64,000 bases of DNA from NCBI RefSeq assembly GCF_001039275.2, contig NZ_CP030117.1:1137501-1201500 (forward strand), in the 5' to 3' direction. This DNA comes from Brevibacillus brevis. Its GTDB lineage: Bacteria > Bacillota > Bacilli > Brevibacillales > Brevibacillaceae. Shown in pieces: positions 8,170-17,766 of the stretch. Below the pieces are notes generated by a model, which was given only the letters and a program-made list of their open reading frames with translations, made no database searches and was not told the DNA's origin. The stretch's first letter is position 1. Every line of letters begins with the position of its first letter. A program made the position numbers and the translations under genes.

Positions 8170-8730
8170 ATGAAAAAAATTATTTCATCTCTGGTAATGG
8201 CTACTTTGCTGTTTAGCGGTATCTCTGTTGTGAGTGCGGCAGATACAGGAGCGGATGCTACAGTAACCCACTCGAAAGCGGAGAAAAAGGAAGAAAACAG
8301 AGCAAAACTGAACGCGAAGGCTACCAAGTGGGGCGTAGAAACCACAGATAAAACAAATAAGGAAGTAAAAGCAGCCATTCAAGAAGCAAAAGCGGCAAAG
8401 AAAGCAGAAAACGCTGAGAAAAAAGCAGCAAAAGAAGCGAAGAAGCAAGAACAACTCGTCAAGCTAAAGGATAAAGCTGTGAAGCTGGGCGTTGACACGG
8501 CAGGTAAGACGGCGAAGGAAGTAAAAGCGGCTATTAAAGAAGCAAAAGTAGCAAAAAAAGCAGCAAACGCTGAGAAAAAGGCAGCAAAAGAAGCGAAGAA
8601 GCAAGAACAGCTCGAGAACCTGAAAGAAAAGGCAGCCAAGTGGGGCGTTGACACAGCAGGAAAGAGCGCAAAAGAAATCAAAGCTGAAATCGAAGCGAAG
8701 AAAGCAGAAAAGAAAGAGAATAAGAAATAA
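8170..8730 (+). CDS. Secreted Lys/Ala-rich three-repeat protein
   Basis: A 186-residue protein of unknown function. An N-terminal signal peptide (Lys pair, hydrophobic core, likely cleavage after VSAA at residues 21-24) is followed by three copies of a 52-residue unit beginning near residues 47, 99 and 151. Each has an L-K-x-K-A-x-K-(W/L)GV-(E/D)T core and a long KA/EA helix rich in AEKKAAKEAKKQEQ. The third copy is shortened. Composition is almost only K, A and E, predicting extended, highly charged helices outside the cell. The ATG lies behind AAAGGAGG, and a strong terminator follows. A cell-wall or spore-matrix role would be a guess. Confidence 0.75.
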   Translation: MKKIISSLVMATLLFSGISVVSAADTGADATVTHSKAEKKEENRAKLNAKATKWGVETTDKTNKEVKAAIQEAKAAKKAENAEKKAAKEAKKQEQLVKLKDKAVKLGVDTAGKTAKEVKAAIKEAKVAKKAANAEKKAAKEAKKQEQLENLKEKAAKWGVDTAGKSAKEIKAEIEAKKAEKKENKK

Positions 8731-8740
8731 CAAGAAAACA

Positions 8741-8778
8741 AAAAAAGCAGGTTGCCATAAGCGGCAGCCTGCTTTTTT
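8741..8778 (+). terminator. Terminator of the repeat-protein gene
   Basis: GCAGGTTGCC pairs with GGCAGCCTGC, with A-run before and TTTTTT after, so it can act in both directions. Confidence 0.9.
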
Positions 8779-8791
8779 CCCTGGATGATCT

Positions 8792-8884
8792 TTACATGTT
8801 CCAGGTTTTGTCCTCGTTGTAGCCAGCTGTCAGAATGAAAAACAGAAAAGCTCCGAAGACCAATGCTACGATAAATGTACCCAC
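8792..8884 (-). CDS. Small (30 aa) single-span membrane protein
   Basis: A short reading frame starting at GTG with AAAGGAG nine bases upstream. It encodes 30 residues: MGTFIVALVFGAFLFFILTA, then GYNEDKTWNM. One hydrophobic helix precedes a short polar tail with an aromatic end. The strong ribosome binding site, the isolation from other genes and its own space between two terminator-like features support it as real. No family was recognised. Confidence 0.55.
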   Translation of the reverse strand: MGTFIVALVFGAFLFFILTAGYNEDKTWNM

Positions 8885-8968
8885 GGTTGACAGCTCCTTT
8901 CGTAAACAAACTACTCCCATTATAGCGTAGCCTGCCCACTTTGCAAACGAATTAAAGCTGTTGTGCCC

Positions 8969-9169
8969 TTACGTAAGTGATAATTTTCGATGGTCGTTCA
9001 CGAGTTTCAAGAAGGCACAAAGCGAAATGGGCACACTCAGTATTTCTCCTGTATCCAGTTCCATTCCTGTCACTGCTTGGTAAATAAATATCGAAAGAAT
9101 CACCAAGGTTGCGATGCCGGTCAAATAAAGTCCTTTTTTCACTTGAATGCGTTCTACTTGGATGTCCAT
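8969..9169 (-). CDS. Small (66 aa) two-helix membrane protein
   Basis: MDIQVERIQVKKGLYLTGIA begins a 66-residue protein with a first hydrophobic span (LTGIATLVILSIFIYQAV) and a second weaker one (ILSVPISLCAFLKLV), ending in HRKLSLT. The ATG at 9169 follows GGGAGGAACGAA, which decides the start over longer in-frame options. No family recognised; probably an integral membrane protein. Confidence 0.6.
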   Translation of the reverse strand: MDIQVERIQVKKGLYLTGIATLVILSIFIYQAVTGMELDTGEILSVPISLCAFLKLVNDHRKLSLT

Positions 9170-9527
9170 GTTCGTTCCTCCCGTTATTTTACGCCAATCC
9201 GTATTGGCTGCCCGTGTATGCTGCTTATGATTGTATTTTACAGGGGAGAAGGGATTACAAACCATCGAATCAGCTTACAGCTACGCTCGTTAAACCTTAC
9301 AATTCCGTAATCCTCCAAGCCGTAAAAAAGCAATGTGCCGTATTTTTATGGGAAGATTGCTGAAACTTGTGCAGATGTCTCGCATACACATATGTAAAGG
9401 CTGTAAGAGCCTGTTGGCAACCGGAGAAAACGGCTTGCACGTGAATGCGTGACCGCAGGCGGACATATACATGAGAGTACATTGTCGTTGGGAAGAGAGA
9501 GGGGCTTAAGAGGGAGGAGTGTCGAAC
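9170..9527 (+). promoter_or_regulatory. 358-nt intergenic region upstream of prkA
   Basis: Divergent spacer between the 66-aa gene and prkA. CATACACA at 9383-9390 resembles the -10 element recognised by sporulation factor sigma-E, which is known to drive prkA and yhbH in Bacillus. No convincing -35 partner was found, so this is only a suggestion. I see no RNA gene or other coding frame with a ribosome binding site here. Confidence 0.25.
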
Positions 9528-11426
9528 ATGGACATTTTAAAACGGATCGCTGAGCACCGGGCCCGCGAAGAAAACCTGATGTGGAGAGGAACATTCGCCG
9601 AATATTTGCAACTGGTACGTAAAAATCCGCAAATTGCCCAGACGGCGCACTCACGCGTCTACAACATGATTAAAAGCGCGGGGGTTGAAGAGAACGAGGA
9701 CGGCTCACGTTCGTATCAATTTTTTAGTCGAGAAATCTTCGGATTGGATCGTTCTGTTGAGCGCCTAGTGGAGGAATATTTCCACTCGGCTGCACGTCGT
9801 CTGGATGTCCGCAAGCGCATCTTGCTCTTGATGGGACCTGTCAGTGGCGGTAAGTCTACGCTCGTAACGATGCTAAAGCGAGGACTGGAAGAGTATTCTC
9901 GGACGGAAGCCGGAGCGATCTTTGCACTTGATGGTTGCCCCATGCACGAGGAACCTCTTCATCTCATCCCGCATGAGCTGCGTCCAGAGGTAGAAGAAGA
10001 GCTGGGAATCAAGATTGAAGGAGAATTGACGCCCTATAACCGGATGAGGTTGGAGACCGAATACGGAGGGTGCATCGAGGATTTCCCTGTTCGCCGGATT
10101 TTGTTTTCCGAAGCCAATCGTGTCGGGATCGGTACATTTAGCCCTTCCGATCCGAAGTCTCAGGATATTGCCGATTTGACGGGGAGTATCGACTTTTCGA
10201 CGATTACGAAGTACGGCTCTGAGTCCGACCCACGTGCGTATCGTTTTGATGGGGAGCTGAACAAAGCCAATCGCGGATTAATGGAATTCCAGGAAATGCT
10301 GAAATGCGACGAGAAATTTTTGTGGCATCTCCTGTCGCTGACACAGGAAGGAAACTTCAAGGCAGGTCGTTTTGCCCTCATTTCTGCGGATGAGCTGATT
10401 GTTGCGCATACGAACGAATCGGAGTACAAGGCTTTTATTGCGAATAAGAAAAATGAGGCACTGCAATCTCGGATTATCGTCATGCCGATGCCGTATAATC
10501 TGCGTGTCAGTGACGAAGAAAAAATATACGCGAAATTAATCAAGCAATCCGACTTGGGGCATGTGCATATTGCACCGCATGCGCTCCGGTCAGCAGCAGT
10601 CTTTTCCATTATGACCCGCCTAAAAGAATCGAAAAAACAGGGGGCCGATCTGCTGAAAAAGATGCGGCTGTATGACGGTGAATCGGTGGAAGGCTTCAAG
10701 GGAGCCGATCTGGAAGAGCTGCGTAACGAGCATGCCGATGAAGGAATGTCCGGTATTGATCCCCGTTATGTCATCAACCGTATCTCCAGTGCACTGATCC
10801 GCCGCGACACGGAGTGCATCAATGCGCTAGATATTCTTCGGGCGCTAAAAGAAGGCTTTGACCAGCATCCATCTATCACCAAGGAGCAGCGGGAGAGGTA
10901 TATGAACTTCATCTCTATTGCGCGCAAGGAATACGACGAGCTGGCGAAAAAAGAAGTGCAGAAGGCGTTTGTCTACAGCTACGAGGAGTCGGCAAAAACG
11001 CTCATGGATAACTATTTAGACAATGTGGAAGCTTATTGCAATATGAATAAAATCCGTGACCCCGTTACAGGTGAGGAGATGGATCCAGATGAGCGCCTGA
11101 TGCGTTCCATCGAGGAGCAAATTGGCATCTCGGAAAATGCAAAGCGGGCCTTCCGTGAAGAAATTCTCATCCGTATCTCGGCCTATGCGCGTAAAGGGAA
11201 GCGGTTTGACTACAGCACGCATGATCGTCTGCGGGAAGCTATCGAGAAGAAGCTGTTTGCCGATCTGAAGGATGTCGTCAAGATTACGACCTCGAACAAA
11301 ACACCGGATGAGCATCAGCTCAAGAAGATTAATGAGGTCACCAAGCGACTTATCGAAGAGCATCAATATTGCCCAGTTTGCGCAAATGAGCTGCTGCGCT
11401 ATGTGGGTAGCCTGTTGAACAGATGA
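9528..11426 (+). CDS. prkA: PrkA serine protein kinase / AAA+ protein
   Basis: A 632-residue PrkA. The N-terminal AAA+-like domain carries Walker A MGPVSGGKSTL near residue 105, and ALDGCPMHEEPLHLIP is characteristic of the family. The C-terminal PrkA domain ends in a Cys pair (HQYCPVCANELL). In Bacillus PrkA acts during sporulation and stress, and has been described as a kinase and as a protease-type ATPase. The ATG follows GGGAGGAG with 8 nt spacing. It is followed 70 nt later by yhbH, the usual partner; a small hairpin GGCGCA/TGCGCC lies between them. Confidence 0.95.
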   Translation: MDILKRIAEHRAREENLMWRGTFAEYLQLVRKNPQIAQTAHSRVYNMIKSAGVEENEDGSRSYQFFSREIFGLDRSVERLVEEYFHSAARRLDVRKRILLLMGPVSGGKSTLVTMLKRGLEEYSRTEAGAIFALDGCPMHEEPLHLIPHELRPEVEEELGIKIEGELTPYNRMRLETEYGGCIEDFPVRRILFSEANRVGIGTFSPSDPKSQDIADLTGSIDFSTITKYGSESDPRAYRFDGELNKANRGLMEFQEMLKCDEKFLWHLLSLTQEGNFKAGRFALISADELIVAHTNESEYKAFIANKKNEALQSRIIVMPMPYNLRVSDEEKIYAKLIKQSDLGHVHIAPHALRSAAVFSIMTRLKESKKQGADLLKKMRLYDGESVEGFKGADLEELRNEHADEGMSGIDPRYVINRISSALIRRDTECINALDILRALKEGFDQHPSITKEQRERYMNFISIARKEYDELAKKEVQKAFVYSYEESAKTLMDNYLDNVEAYCNMNKIRDPVTGEEMDPDERLMRSIEEQIGISENAKRAFREEILIRISAYARKGKRFDYSTHDRLREAIEKKLFADLKDVVKITTSNKTPDEHQLKKINEVTKRLIEEHQYCPVCANELLRYVGSLLNR

Positions 11427-11496
11427 CAGAACGTTGGCGACATGAGGAGCACGTCATATTCGGCGCAGATTGCGCCAGTTGCTAGGAGGAGACGGC

Positions 11497-12654
11497 ATGA
11501 AAGATGAATCATCGTTCATTGTCTCCCGGGAAGACTGGTCGCTGCACCGCAAAGGGTACCAGGACCAAAATCGACACCAGGAAAAAGTGAAAGAAGCGAT
11601 CAAAAAAAATCTGCCCGATCTCGTCAGCGAAGAAAACATCATCATGTCGAATGGTCGGGAAGTCATTAAGATCCCTATTCGCTCCCTGGATGAATACCGA
11701 TTGCGTTTTAACTTCCAAAAGGGAAAACATGGCGGTCAAGGTAAAGGAAACAGTAAAGTAGGCGATGTCGTAGCCCGTGACGGCGATCCGGCGCAAGGGC
11801 CAGGAAAGGGTCAGGGAGCAGGTGATCAGCCGGGTGTAGACTACTACGAGGCTGAAATCAGCGTAGAAGAATTGCAGGAGATGCTTTTCGCCGAGCTGGA
11901 GCTGCCGAACCTTCAACAGAAAGACGAGGAACAAATCGTCGTAGAAGAGACTCGGTTCAATGATGTCAGGAAAAAAGGCTTGATGGGCAACATTGATAAA
12001 AAACGTACCCTGATCGCGGCCATTCGCCGAAATGCGCTGGCAGGCTACAGTGATATGGAGCTGGGGATCACCGATGATGACCTGCGCTTCAAGACGTGGG
12101 AAGAGATCATCAAGCCTCATTCCAATGCTGTCATTATTGCGATGATGGATACGTCGGGAAGTATGGGCGTGTTTGAAAAGTATATCGCCCGCAGCTTTTT
12201 CTTCTGGATGGTACGTTTTCTGCGCACCAAGTACGAAAAAGTCGAGATCGTCTTCATTGCCCATCATACGGATGCGAAGGAAGTAACGGAGGACACCTTT
12301 TTCTCGAAAGGGGAAAGCGGGGGGACGATCTGCTCCTCTGCTTACAAAAAAGCGTTGGAGATCATCGATAGCCGCTACCCGACATCGCAGTACAACATTT
12401 ACCCGTTCCATTTTTCCGATGGCGACAACCTCACATCTGACAATGAGCGTTGCGTAAAGCTGGTGAAAGAGCTCATGGAGAGATGCAACATGTTCGGCTA
12501 TGGCGAAGTGAATCAGTATAATAGGCACAGCACCCTCATGTCAGCATATCGCCACATCAAAGAGCCGAAATTCATGCATTGTGTCATTCGGGAAAAGGGC
12601 GAGGTATACAAGGCGTTGCGTACTTTCTTTGGCAAGAAAGAAGCTGTGAAGTAA
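11497..12654 (+). CDS. yhbH: Sporulation protein YhbH
   Basis: A 385-residue protein with a DUF444/YeaH-YhbH layout: an N-terminal basic region, a Gly/Gln-rich linker (residues about 75-110) and a von Willebrand A-like domain with a metal-site motif MDTSGSMG near residue 218. It is the standard neighbour of prkA and is thought to act with it in sporulation; the molecular role is unknown. The ATG at 11497 lies 6 nt behind AGGAGGAGA. Confidence 0.93.
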   Translation: MKDESSFIVSREDWSLHRKGYQDQNRHQEKVKEAIKKNLPDLVSEENIIMSNGREVIKIPIRSLDEYRLRFNFQKGKHGGQGKGNSKVGDVVARDGDPAQGPGKGQGAGDQPGVDYYEAEISVEELQEMLFAELELPNLQQKDEEQIVVEETRFNDVRKKGLMGNIDKKRTLIAAIRRNALAGYSDMELGITDDDLRFKTWEEIIKPHSNAVIIAMMDTSGSMGVFEKYIARSFFFWMVRFLRTKYEKVEIVFIAHHTDAKEVTEDTFFSKGESGGTICSSAYKKALEIIDSRYPTSQYNIYPFHFSDGDNLTSDNERCVKLVKELMERCNMFGYGEVNQYNRHSTLMSAYRHIKEPKFMHCVIREKGEVYKALRTFFGKKEAVK

Positions 12655-12741
12655 TTCATAGAGACAACCGGGCGAGAAATCGTCCGGTTGACTTCTATTT
12701 GTTTGCATGAGCCACATGAACAAAACGTGAGGGGTGTTACT

Positions 12742-13029
12742 ATGTATCCACAAAAGCATCGGATGCGCAACACGGGAGCCTTCACTTTCTTGGCATACTT
12801 TACATTGGGCGCAGGTGTCCTGCTATTTTCCATCGGTTTATACAATGCAACAGGTCTTCAGCTGCACGAAAAGGGGTATTATATCGCATGTATGCTTCTG
12901 GTAGCAGTTGGATCGATTTTGACACAAAAAGTAGTGAGAGATAACGCAGAGGATCGAGCGATTATTGAGGAGCAGGAAAGAGAATTTAACTTGAAGGTAT
13001 CGAAAGCGGAGAAAGAAACGCCGAAATAG
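12742..13029 (+). CDS. YiaA/YiaB-family membrane protein
   Basis: A 95-residue protein with two hydrophobic spans (FTFLAYFTLGAGVLLFSIGL and IACMLLVAVGSILTQ) in the YiaAB two-helix layout, then a charged cytoplasmic tail rich in Glu and Lys. Function unknown. GTGAGGGGTG precedes the ATG at 12742. A pair of arms AACCGG/CCGGTT between yhbH and this gene (12667-12690) may be a weak terminator. Confidence 0.75.
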   Translation: MYPQKHRMRNTGAFTFLAYFTLGAGVLLFSIGLYNATGLQLHEKGYYIACMLLVAVGSILTQKVVRDNAEDRAIIEEQEREFNLKVSKAEKETPK

Positions 13030-13065
13030 CCTGGTTACATATGGGAGAATGGATGATAAAAGAAG

Positions 13066-13135
13066 CCCATGATTGATTCATGTCAAATGAATGCACGATG
13101 GTTCATTTGCGCAGGAGATCATCATGGGTTTTTTG
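13066..13135 (+). terminator. Terminator between YiaAB gene and GMC gene
   Basis: CCCATGAT pairs with ATCATGGG, an inner CAAATGAA/TTCATTTG stem lies within, and TTTTTT follows. Confidence 0.75.
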
Positions 13136-13198
13136 TAAGGAAGAGTAGAGCCTCGGGAATTTAACGGTTGAGACTACAGCAACATAGGATGGTATAGA

Positions 13199-14929
13199 TT
13201 AATCATCATCGTCGTCACAATCCTCGTCACGATGGTCTTTCGCCTCTTCACGGATAAATCGTACTGCGTTTAAACCGATCATCTGTGCCGGTGTGGAAGT
13301 GTTGCCGTCAGGTAAGATAGGGGCGATGGATAGATCAGCGACTTTGAGATTTTCCGTTCCAAATACATTCAGGTACCCATCCACAACACCCTCGGAAATG
13401 CTTTTTCCCATTTTACATTGCCCACCATAGTGAGCGAAAATGCTACAAGATGCTCTCACATAAGCAGCGAGCAAGCTTCGCTTTTCTGCTTCATCCTGTA
13501 TATGGAATAGGGGCTCGGGAGGATATACCACCTTGTAAATACCCTCAGGATCGAGTTCACGAGCCTTCGTGATCACCTTGAACATTTCGATATATTGGTC
13601 TATCAAAAAGTTTAGATCATCAGGATTTTCAAAGACATTGAATTTGATCGATGGGTACGCTTCCGGATCACTATGTGCGACCGTAATCGTACCTTTACTT
13701 TTGGGGTTCAAGTCTGCTAGGCCAATACTCATGATATTGCTTTCCTTTGTGGGAACAAATTGCCAACCATTGATAAGCACATCTTGAATGGGGACAAAGA
13801 ATGGTAACGGAAGCCCTAATATTTGCAGGCGACGACTCGGTCCGTTTTCTTTTTTAAATGCACCAAGTGCTACAGGCTGATCAGGGTCAGCAGCTAATAC
13901 TGGAAGGAGTCGGTCTGTTTTTACCTCGATTCCCATGCCAATACTATACTGCGACTGAAGATTGTGACCGACATTTGGACTCTCTACTAATGTAGCTATC
14001 CCTGTTTGGGCTAAATCTGTCGTTCTGCCAATTCCTGATCGTTGCAGGATAACCGAGGAGTAGTTACCAGCAGAGACAATAATTCCTTTTTTCGCATAAG
14101 CGATTTGTGTCACACCGTTTCGTACAAATTCAACCCCGACAGCAGTCAGCACTTTCTTTTTTTTGTTATTTGTAAAGAGGATTTTATTCACGGTTGTTTT
14201 TCCGAAAATGACTAACTTTCTGCCTCCAATCCCGAATTCATCTGGCTGAAACTCATTGCCCTGTGTCACGATTTGGTTATTTAAATACCCGGCTCTGGTG
14301 GAGGAACGGACAAACTTCCCATCTACTTCTTGTTGAATAAATTGTGATTGGAAAAAGGTACAATCTCGTATGCCCGTATTATAATCTTCGACAATGGGGA
14401 TACCCAAAACCTGAGAGGTTGCTTCTGCTAATGTTTGGATAAGCCCGCCATTCGGAATCTGTTGCTGTCTGACAAAAATAGGGCCTTTTGTACCGCGTTC
14501 TTTTGGGCTTTGTGTATCTCCCGAATAGGATTCGTTTTTCTTGAATAAGGAGCGGATATTATCGTAGCTCCATTGATCTCCGACGAGTTTTGCCCATTGA
14601 TTATAAAGCTCGCGGCTTCCGCGGACAGCATACATAAAATTATGTTCGGAGCTTCCACCAATTACTCTCCCACTCCATAGCGGAAGCTGGCGTCCAATCG
14701 CTTGTTCGATTTTTGAGACGGCTATGAAGGATAGCTTGTTATCATCTGCCATATTCACTGCTGCCTCAAGAGAAGCGCTCAGGTTGGGCATATTTGTACC
14801 TGCTTCCAGAACAAGTACAGAAGTCTTCTTGTCATCTGTTAATTCCTTGGCGATTACCCCTCCGGCAGTTCCGGCACCAATCACGATATAATCATACTTT
14901 TCACTTGCTGAGCTTGAACTTTGTCCCAA
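13199..14929 (-). CDS. GMC-family FAD oxidoreductase
   Basis: About 576 residues of the glucose-methanol-choline family. The N-terminal FAD-binding fold is YDYIVIGAGTAGGVIAKEL followed by an LVLEAG acidic strand. The C-terminal signature is GNTSTPAQMIGLNAVRFI, preceded by a His-containing AHYGGQCKMG that probably supplies the catalytic base region. These enzymes oxidise alcohols or sugars with FAD; the substrate is unknown. The start is uncertain: GTG at 14938 abuts GGAA, while TTG at 14929 sits 9 nt behind it and is preferred. The protein ends in an unusual acidic tail (DEDCDDDDD). No partner gene is adjacent. Confidence 0.85.
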   Translation of the reverse strand: MGQSSSSASEKYDYIVIGAGTAGGVIAKELTDDKKTSVLVLEAGTNMPNLSASLEAAVNMADDNKLSFIAVSKIEQAIGRQLPLWSGRVIGGSSEHNFMYAVRGSRELYNQWAKLVGDQWSYDNIRSLFKKNESYSGDTQSPKERGTKGPIFVRQQQIPNGGLIQTLAEATSQVLGIPIVEDYNTGIRDCTFFQSQFIQQEVDGKFVRSSTRAGYLNNQIVTQGNEFQPDEFGIGGRKLVIFGKTTVNKILFTNNKKKKVLTAVGVEFVRNGVTQIAYAKKGIIVSAGNYSSVILQRSGIGRTTDLAQTGIATLVESPNVGHNLQSQYSIGMGIEVKTDRLLPVLAADPDQPVALGAFKKENGPSRRLQILGLPLPFFVPIQDVLINGWQFVPTKESNIMSIGLADLNPKSKGTITVAHSDPEAYPSIKFNVFENPDDLNFLIDQYIEMFKVITKARELDPEGIYKVVYPPEPLFHIQDEAEKRSLLAAYVRASCSIFAHYGGQCKMGKSISEGVVDGYLNVFGTENLKVADLSIAPILPDGNTSTPAQMIGLNAVRFIREEAKDHRDEDCDDDDD

Positions 14930-15119
14930 TTGTTGCACTTCCTTTTGGTGATTTTGCTAGCACTTTTAATTTATTCATGCAGAAAGACAAGGGTTCCAGT
15001 AACAAGTGAGGCAAAAGCATTATTTGTAAGCTTTTGTGTGAATGACGTTGGAAAGACAGGAATAGAAATGTGGCTTCAATAGCTATGAGGTGTAAAATTG
15101 GGTACTTTACTCGTCAGGG

Positions 15120-16169
15120 TCATGCCCTGACGGTTTTTCGAATGAGCTCTATAAACTCCTCTGCTTTCTCGATGTGTGGAGCGTGCCCCACATTTTCCAT
15201 GACAATCTCCTGACAGGAACCACCAGCGCGCTGATATTGTTCAAGCACGTCACGAATTTGGGAGACCATCGGCTGCGGTGGATATTCGTCTTCCCCTGGC
15301 CATCCGGGGACATAGCCAAGCTTGCCCAGCGTACCGAAATCAGCAAGCGACTGATCCGAGATAATGGCATCATCCGCACCGCGAATCCATAAAATCGGGC
15401 ATTTCGGCTCAATCTGGACAATACCGGACAAATTTACGTATTTGGGAGAAATCGCATTCGTAATCCCTGTCGTTCCAGGAGCAACACCGGGCCAATCGTT
15501 TACGTATTCAAAAGCACCGGGGTAAAAGCCCTCTCCCGTTCTTGTAGAGAGTATTGCGCTCACATAACGGTCTTCCTGCTCAGGGCCAACTTGGAATGGG
15601 GGCTTGAAATAAAGCTGATTCATGACATTGCGAGGACTGGAGGGGGAGTCACTACTCATATCTTTAGCGGCTATCCTTTTGACGAGCTCCGAGTTGGCGG
15701 CTCCTCCACCCGAGCCTGAGAAGCTGCTGTAGCACGGGGTACCAGCAATATCCTTGGTTCCACCAAAGCCGTAAGGGGACATGGGGGCGATTAGAATCAG
15801 GGAGCAGACTTCCTGTGGGTGATCGATGGCAAACTGCATCACGATCCCTCCACCCAAAGACCAGCCGGCAAGATGGACAGGTGTTGGCAAGTCCAATGCC
15901 CGAATAAACGAATGAAGGTCATCCGACCAGTCTCGCAAACCGCGTGTCGCATCGATAGGCAATGCTTCACTTGCTCCATAGCCACGCATATCAGGTGCAT
16001 ATACACGGTACTGGTCACATAGAGCCGCAATGGTATCATCCCAGAACAAGTTGGCTGATGCATTACCGTGAATGAGGAGAAGCGGTTCTCCTTCCGGTAC
16101 GCCTGCTGTCAGATAGGAAACGAGCAATCGATCGGTCTGAATCGTTTTTGTTTCGATTCGTGCATCCAT
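15120..16169 (-). CDS. Alpha/beta hydrolase
   Basis: A 349-residue alpha/beta-hydrolase. The oxyanion region is LLLIHGNAS, the nucleophile elbow is HLAGWSLGGGI, the acid is probably in LWIRGADDAIIS, and the catalytic His is in ENVGHAPHIEK. A long Ser/Gly-rich insertion (SSFSGSGGGAANSE) belongs to the cap region. The substrate is unknown. The ATG at 16169 follows AAAGGTGG by about 10 nt; an earlier ATG contains that site and is unlikely. A hairpin CGTCAGGG/CCCTGACG overlaps the stop codon, with its T-run on the opposite strand. Confidence 0.85.
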   Translation of the reverse strand: MDARIETKTIQTDRLLVSYLTAGVPEGEPLLLIHGNASANLFWDDTIAALCDQYRVYAPDMRGYGASEALPIDATRGLRDWSDDLHSFIRALDLPTPVHLAGWSLGGGIVMQFAIDHPQEVCSLILIAPMSPYGFGGTKDIAGTPCYSSFSGSGGGAANSELVKRIAAKDMSSDSPSSPRNVMNQLYFKPPFQVGPEQEDRYVSAILSTRTGEGFYPGAFEYVNDWPGVAPGTTGITNAISPKYVNLSGIVQIEPKCPILWIRGADDAIISDQSLADFGTLGKLGYVPGWPGEDEYPPQPMVSQIRDVLEQYQRAGGSCQEIVMENVGHAPHIEKAEEFIELIRKTVRA

Positions 16170-16249
16170 CAATGATGTGCCACCTTTCATTGTATGAGAT
16201 TGTAAATATCAGAATATTTTTATTATATATCTGTTCGGTTACAAAATGA

Positions 16250-16283
16250 GAAAAGAAAACAACCGCCTATAAAAGGCGGTTGC
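16250..16283 (-). terminator. Terminator of the chemoreceptor operon
   Basis: On the minus strand AACCGCCT pairs with AGGCGGTT and is followed by GTTTTCTTTTC. Confidence 0.85.
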
Positions 16284-16290
16284 AGGAAGG

Positions 16291-17763
16291 TTACATATGG
16301 AGACCACGCATCTGTTGTTCGATTTTCTCAAAGCCGCCAGAAACCTTAACGACTTCGTCTTTTTGCTCAGAAACGAGAACAAGTACTTCTTCCAGGCTCT
16401 CTTTGTTCTTGTCGGTAATATCTGCGTTGACTTCTACTTTTGCGCCGACTTCCTGAATCATGCTGTGAACATGGACGATGAACTCTTGCAGGTTTTTCGT
16501 TTTATCCGCAAAATTTTGCATGTAGTTGTCTACATTGGTGAACATTTCTTGTACTTCGAGGATGCCTTCGCTATTTTTCTCAAAAGAAGTCTGTGACTCG
16601 GAAATCATATCCGATACGAGCTTCATTTTTTCGCGAATGGTCATCAGCAGGCTCGAGATCGACTCTGAGGATAGCTTGGAGGATTCCGCCAGCTTGCGTA
16701 CTTCATCTGCTACGACAGCAAATCCTCGGCCATGCTCGCCTGCGCGAGACGCTTCAATCGTGGCATTGAGTGCCAACAGATTGGTTTGTGCAGAAATCTC
16801 GGAAATGGTTTGAATGATTTTCCCAATCGATTCGGTTTCTTTATTGAGCTCTTGAATTAGCTGGTTCGTACCTTGGATGTCCGTGATAAATCGTTCAAAG
16901 TCATTGCCGATGTTGCCAATGCGTTTGCCGCTCTCGCTAGTGGCTTCTTTGGTCGATTCTACGTACTCATGCATCTCTGTAACAGAGCGGGTCATGTCCT
17001 CAACTTGCAGATTCGTCGAGCTCATTTCCCGACGCAGCTCGTCCGTATTGCTGGTTTGGATCGTAAAGGACTCCATAATGTCTTGCAGGGAAGCGACGGT
17101 TTCGACAGCGCGAACATTTACACCGTCCGTCACCTTGTTCAAATTCTCTTGATAGTCTTGCATAGAGGTGAGTGATTCGTTGATCTGATCCAGAACACGT
17201 TGCAACGATTCCTTCGAGGCAATCGCTTCTTGCTTTTGTTGCTCACTTTCCTCTTGCAGCTTGTTATTGAATACAGCATGCATCATGCTCGTGACAGAGA
17301 CGAAGCAGAAGGTAAGCAGGAAGTACATCAGATCAAGATTGCTTGTCGAATGGAAAATCGTTTCTCTCTGTGTCAGGAAGTAGTAAGAGACAATGCCCAA
17401 TGTCGATACAATCGTCAAAATATTAATGAGTCGGTCTTGATAAATCCCCATGACTGCTACAAAGAACATAATGGTCATGATATTGATCATATGCGGGTCC
17501 AGTCCAACTATGATGAACATGAAGATCCCGATTACGGCGAAGTTGAAAAACTTCATGAAGGGCGCTGCTTTTTCACGGAAGCTCGGGCGATTGGAGATGT
17601 AAGTAAAAGGTGCCAGCACGCCATACAAAATACCCAGCACCGTGAAAACGAATGTGTACGGTACGCCTAGAAAGAGGTTTAAGACTTGAACAACCGTAAT
17701 AATACTGGCGAATACGATTACGACCCAATTATTTCTTCTTCTCAATAGATCAATGTTATCCAT
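16291..17763 (-). CDS. Methyl-accepting chemotaxis protein
   Basis: A 490-residue chemoreceptor. Residues 10-165 hold five or six hydrophobic spans with almost no extracellular loop, so ligand sensing must occur in or near the membrane. No clear HAMP domain is seen. A coiled coil leads to the signalling hairpin [20 protein letters not shown], then [17 protein letters not shown], which docks CheA/CheW. It is the second gene of an operon, 3 nt after the acetyltransferase-like gene, with a c-di-GMP-I riboswitch in the leader. This ties chemotactic output to second-messenger level. Confidence 0.9.
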   Translation of the reverse strand: MDNIDLLRRRNNWVVIVFASIITVVQVLNLFLGVPYTFVFTVLGILYGVLAPFTYISNRPSFREKAAPFMKFFNFAVIGIFMFIIVGLDPHMINIMTIMFFVAVMGIYQDRLINILTIVSTLGIVSYYFLTQRETIFHSTSNLDLMYFLLTFCFVSVTSMMHAVFNNKLQEESEQQKQEAIASKESLQRVLDQINESLTSMQDYQENLNKVTDGVNVRAVETVASLQDIMESFTIQTSNTDELRREMSSTNLQVEDMTRSVTEMHEYVESTKEATSESGKRIGNIGNDFERFITDIQGTNQLIQELNKETESIGKIIQTISEISAQTNLLALNATIEASRAGEHGRGFAVVADEVRKLAESSKLSSESISSLLMTIREKMKLVSDMISESQTSFEKNSEGILEVQEMFTNVDNYMQNFADKTKNLQEFIVHVHSMIQEVGAKVEVNADITDKNKESLEEVLVLVSEQKDEVVKVSGGFEKIEQQMRGLHM

Positions 17764-17766
17764 GTT

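Noticed and set aside
9361-9480. Structured RNA or riboswitch upstream of prkA
   Set aside because: Some short self-complementary stretches occur, but no conserved riboswitch block or terminator could be recognised.
11509-12528. A 339-codon open frame antisense to yhbH
   Set aside because: It lies fully within a well-supported gene, has no ribosome binding site and its translation has no domain pattern; it is a codon-bias shadow.
15110-15140. Terminator CGTCAGGG/CCCTGACG on the plus strand
   Set aside because: The T-run is on the plus strand, where no gene ends nearby; as a minus-strand terminator for the hydrolase it lacks a T-run, so it is only mentioned in that gene entry.
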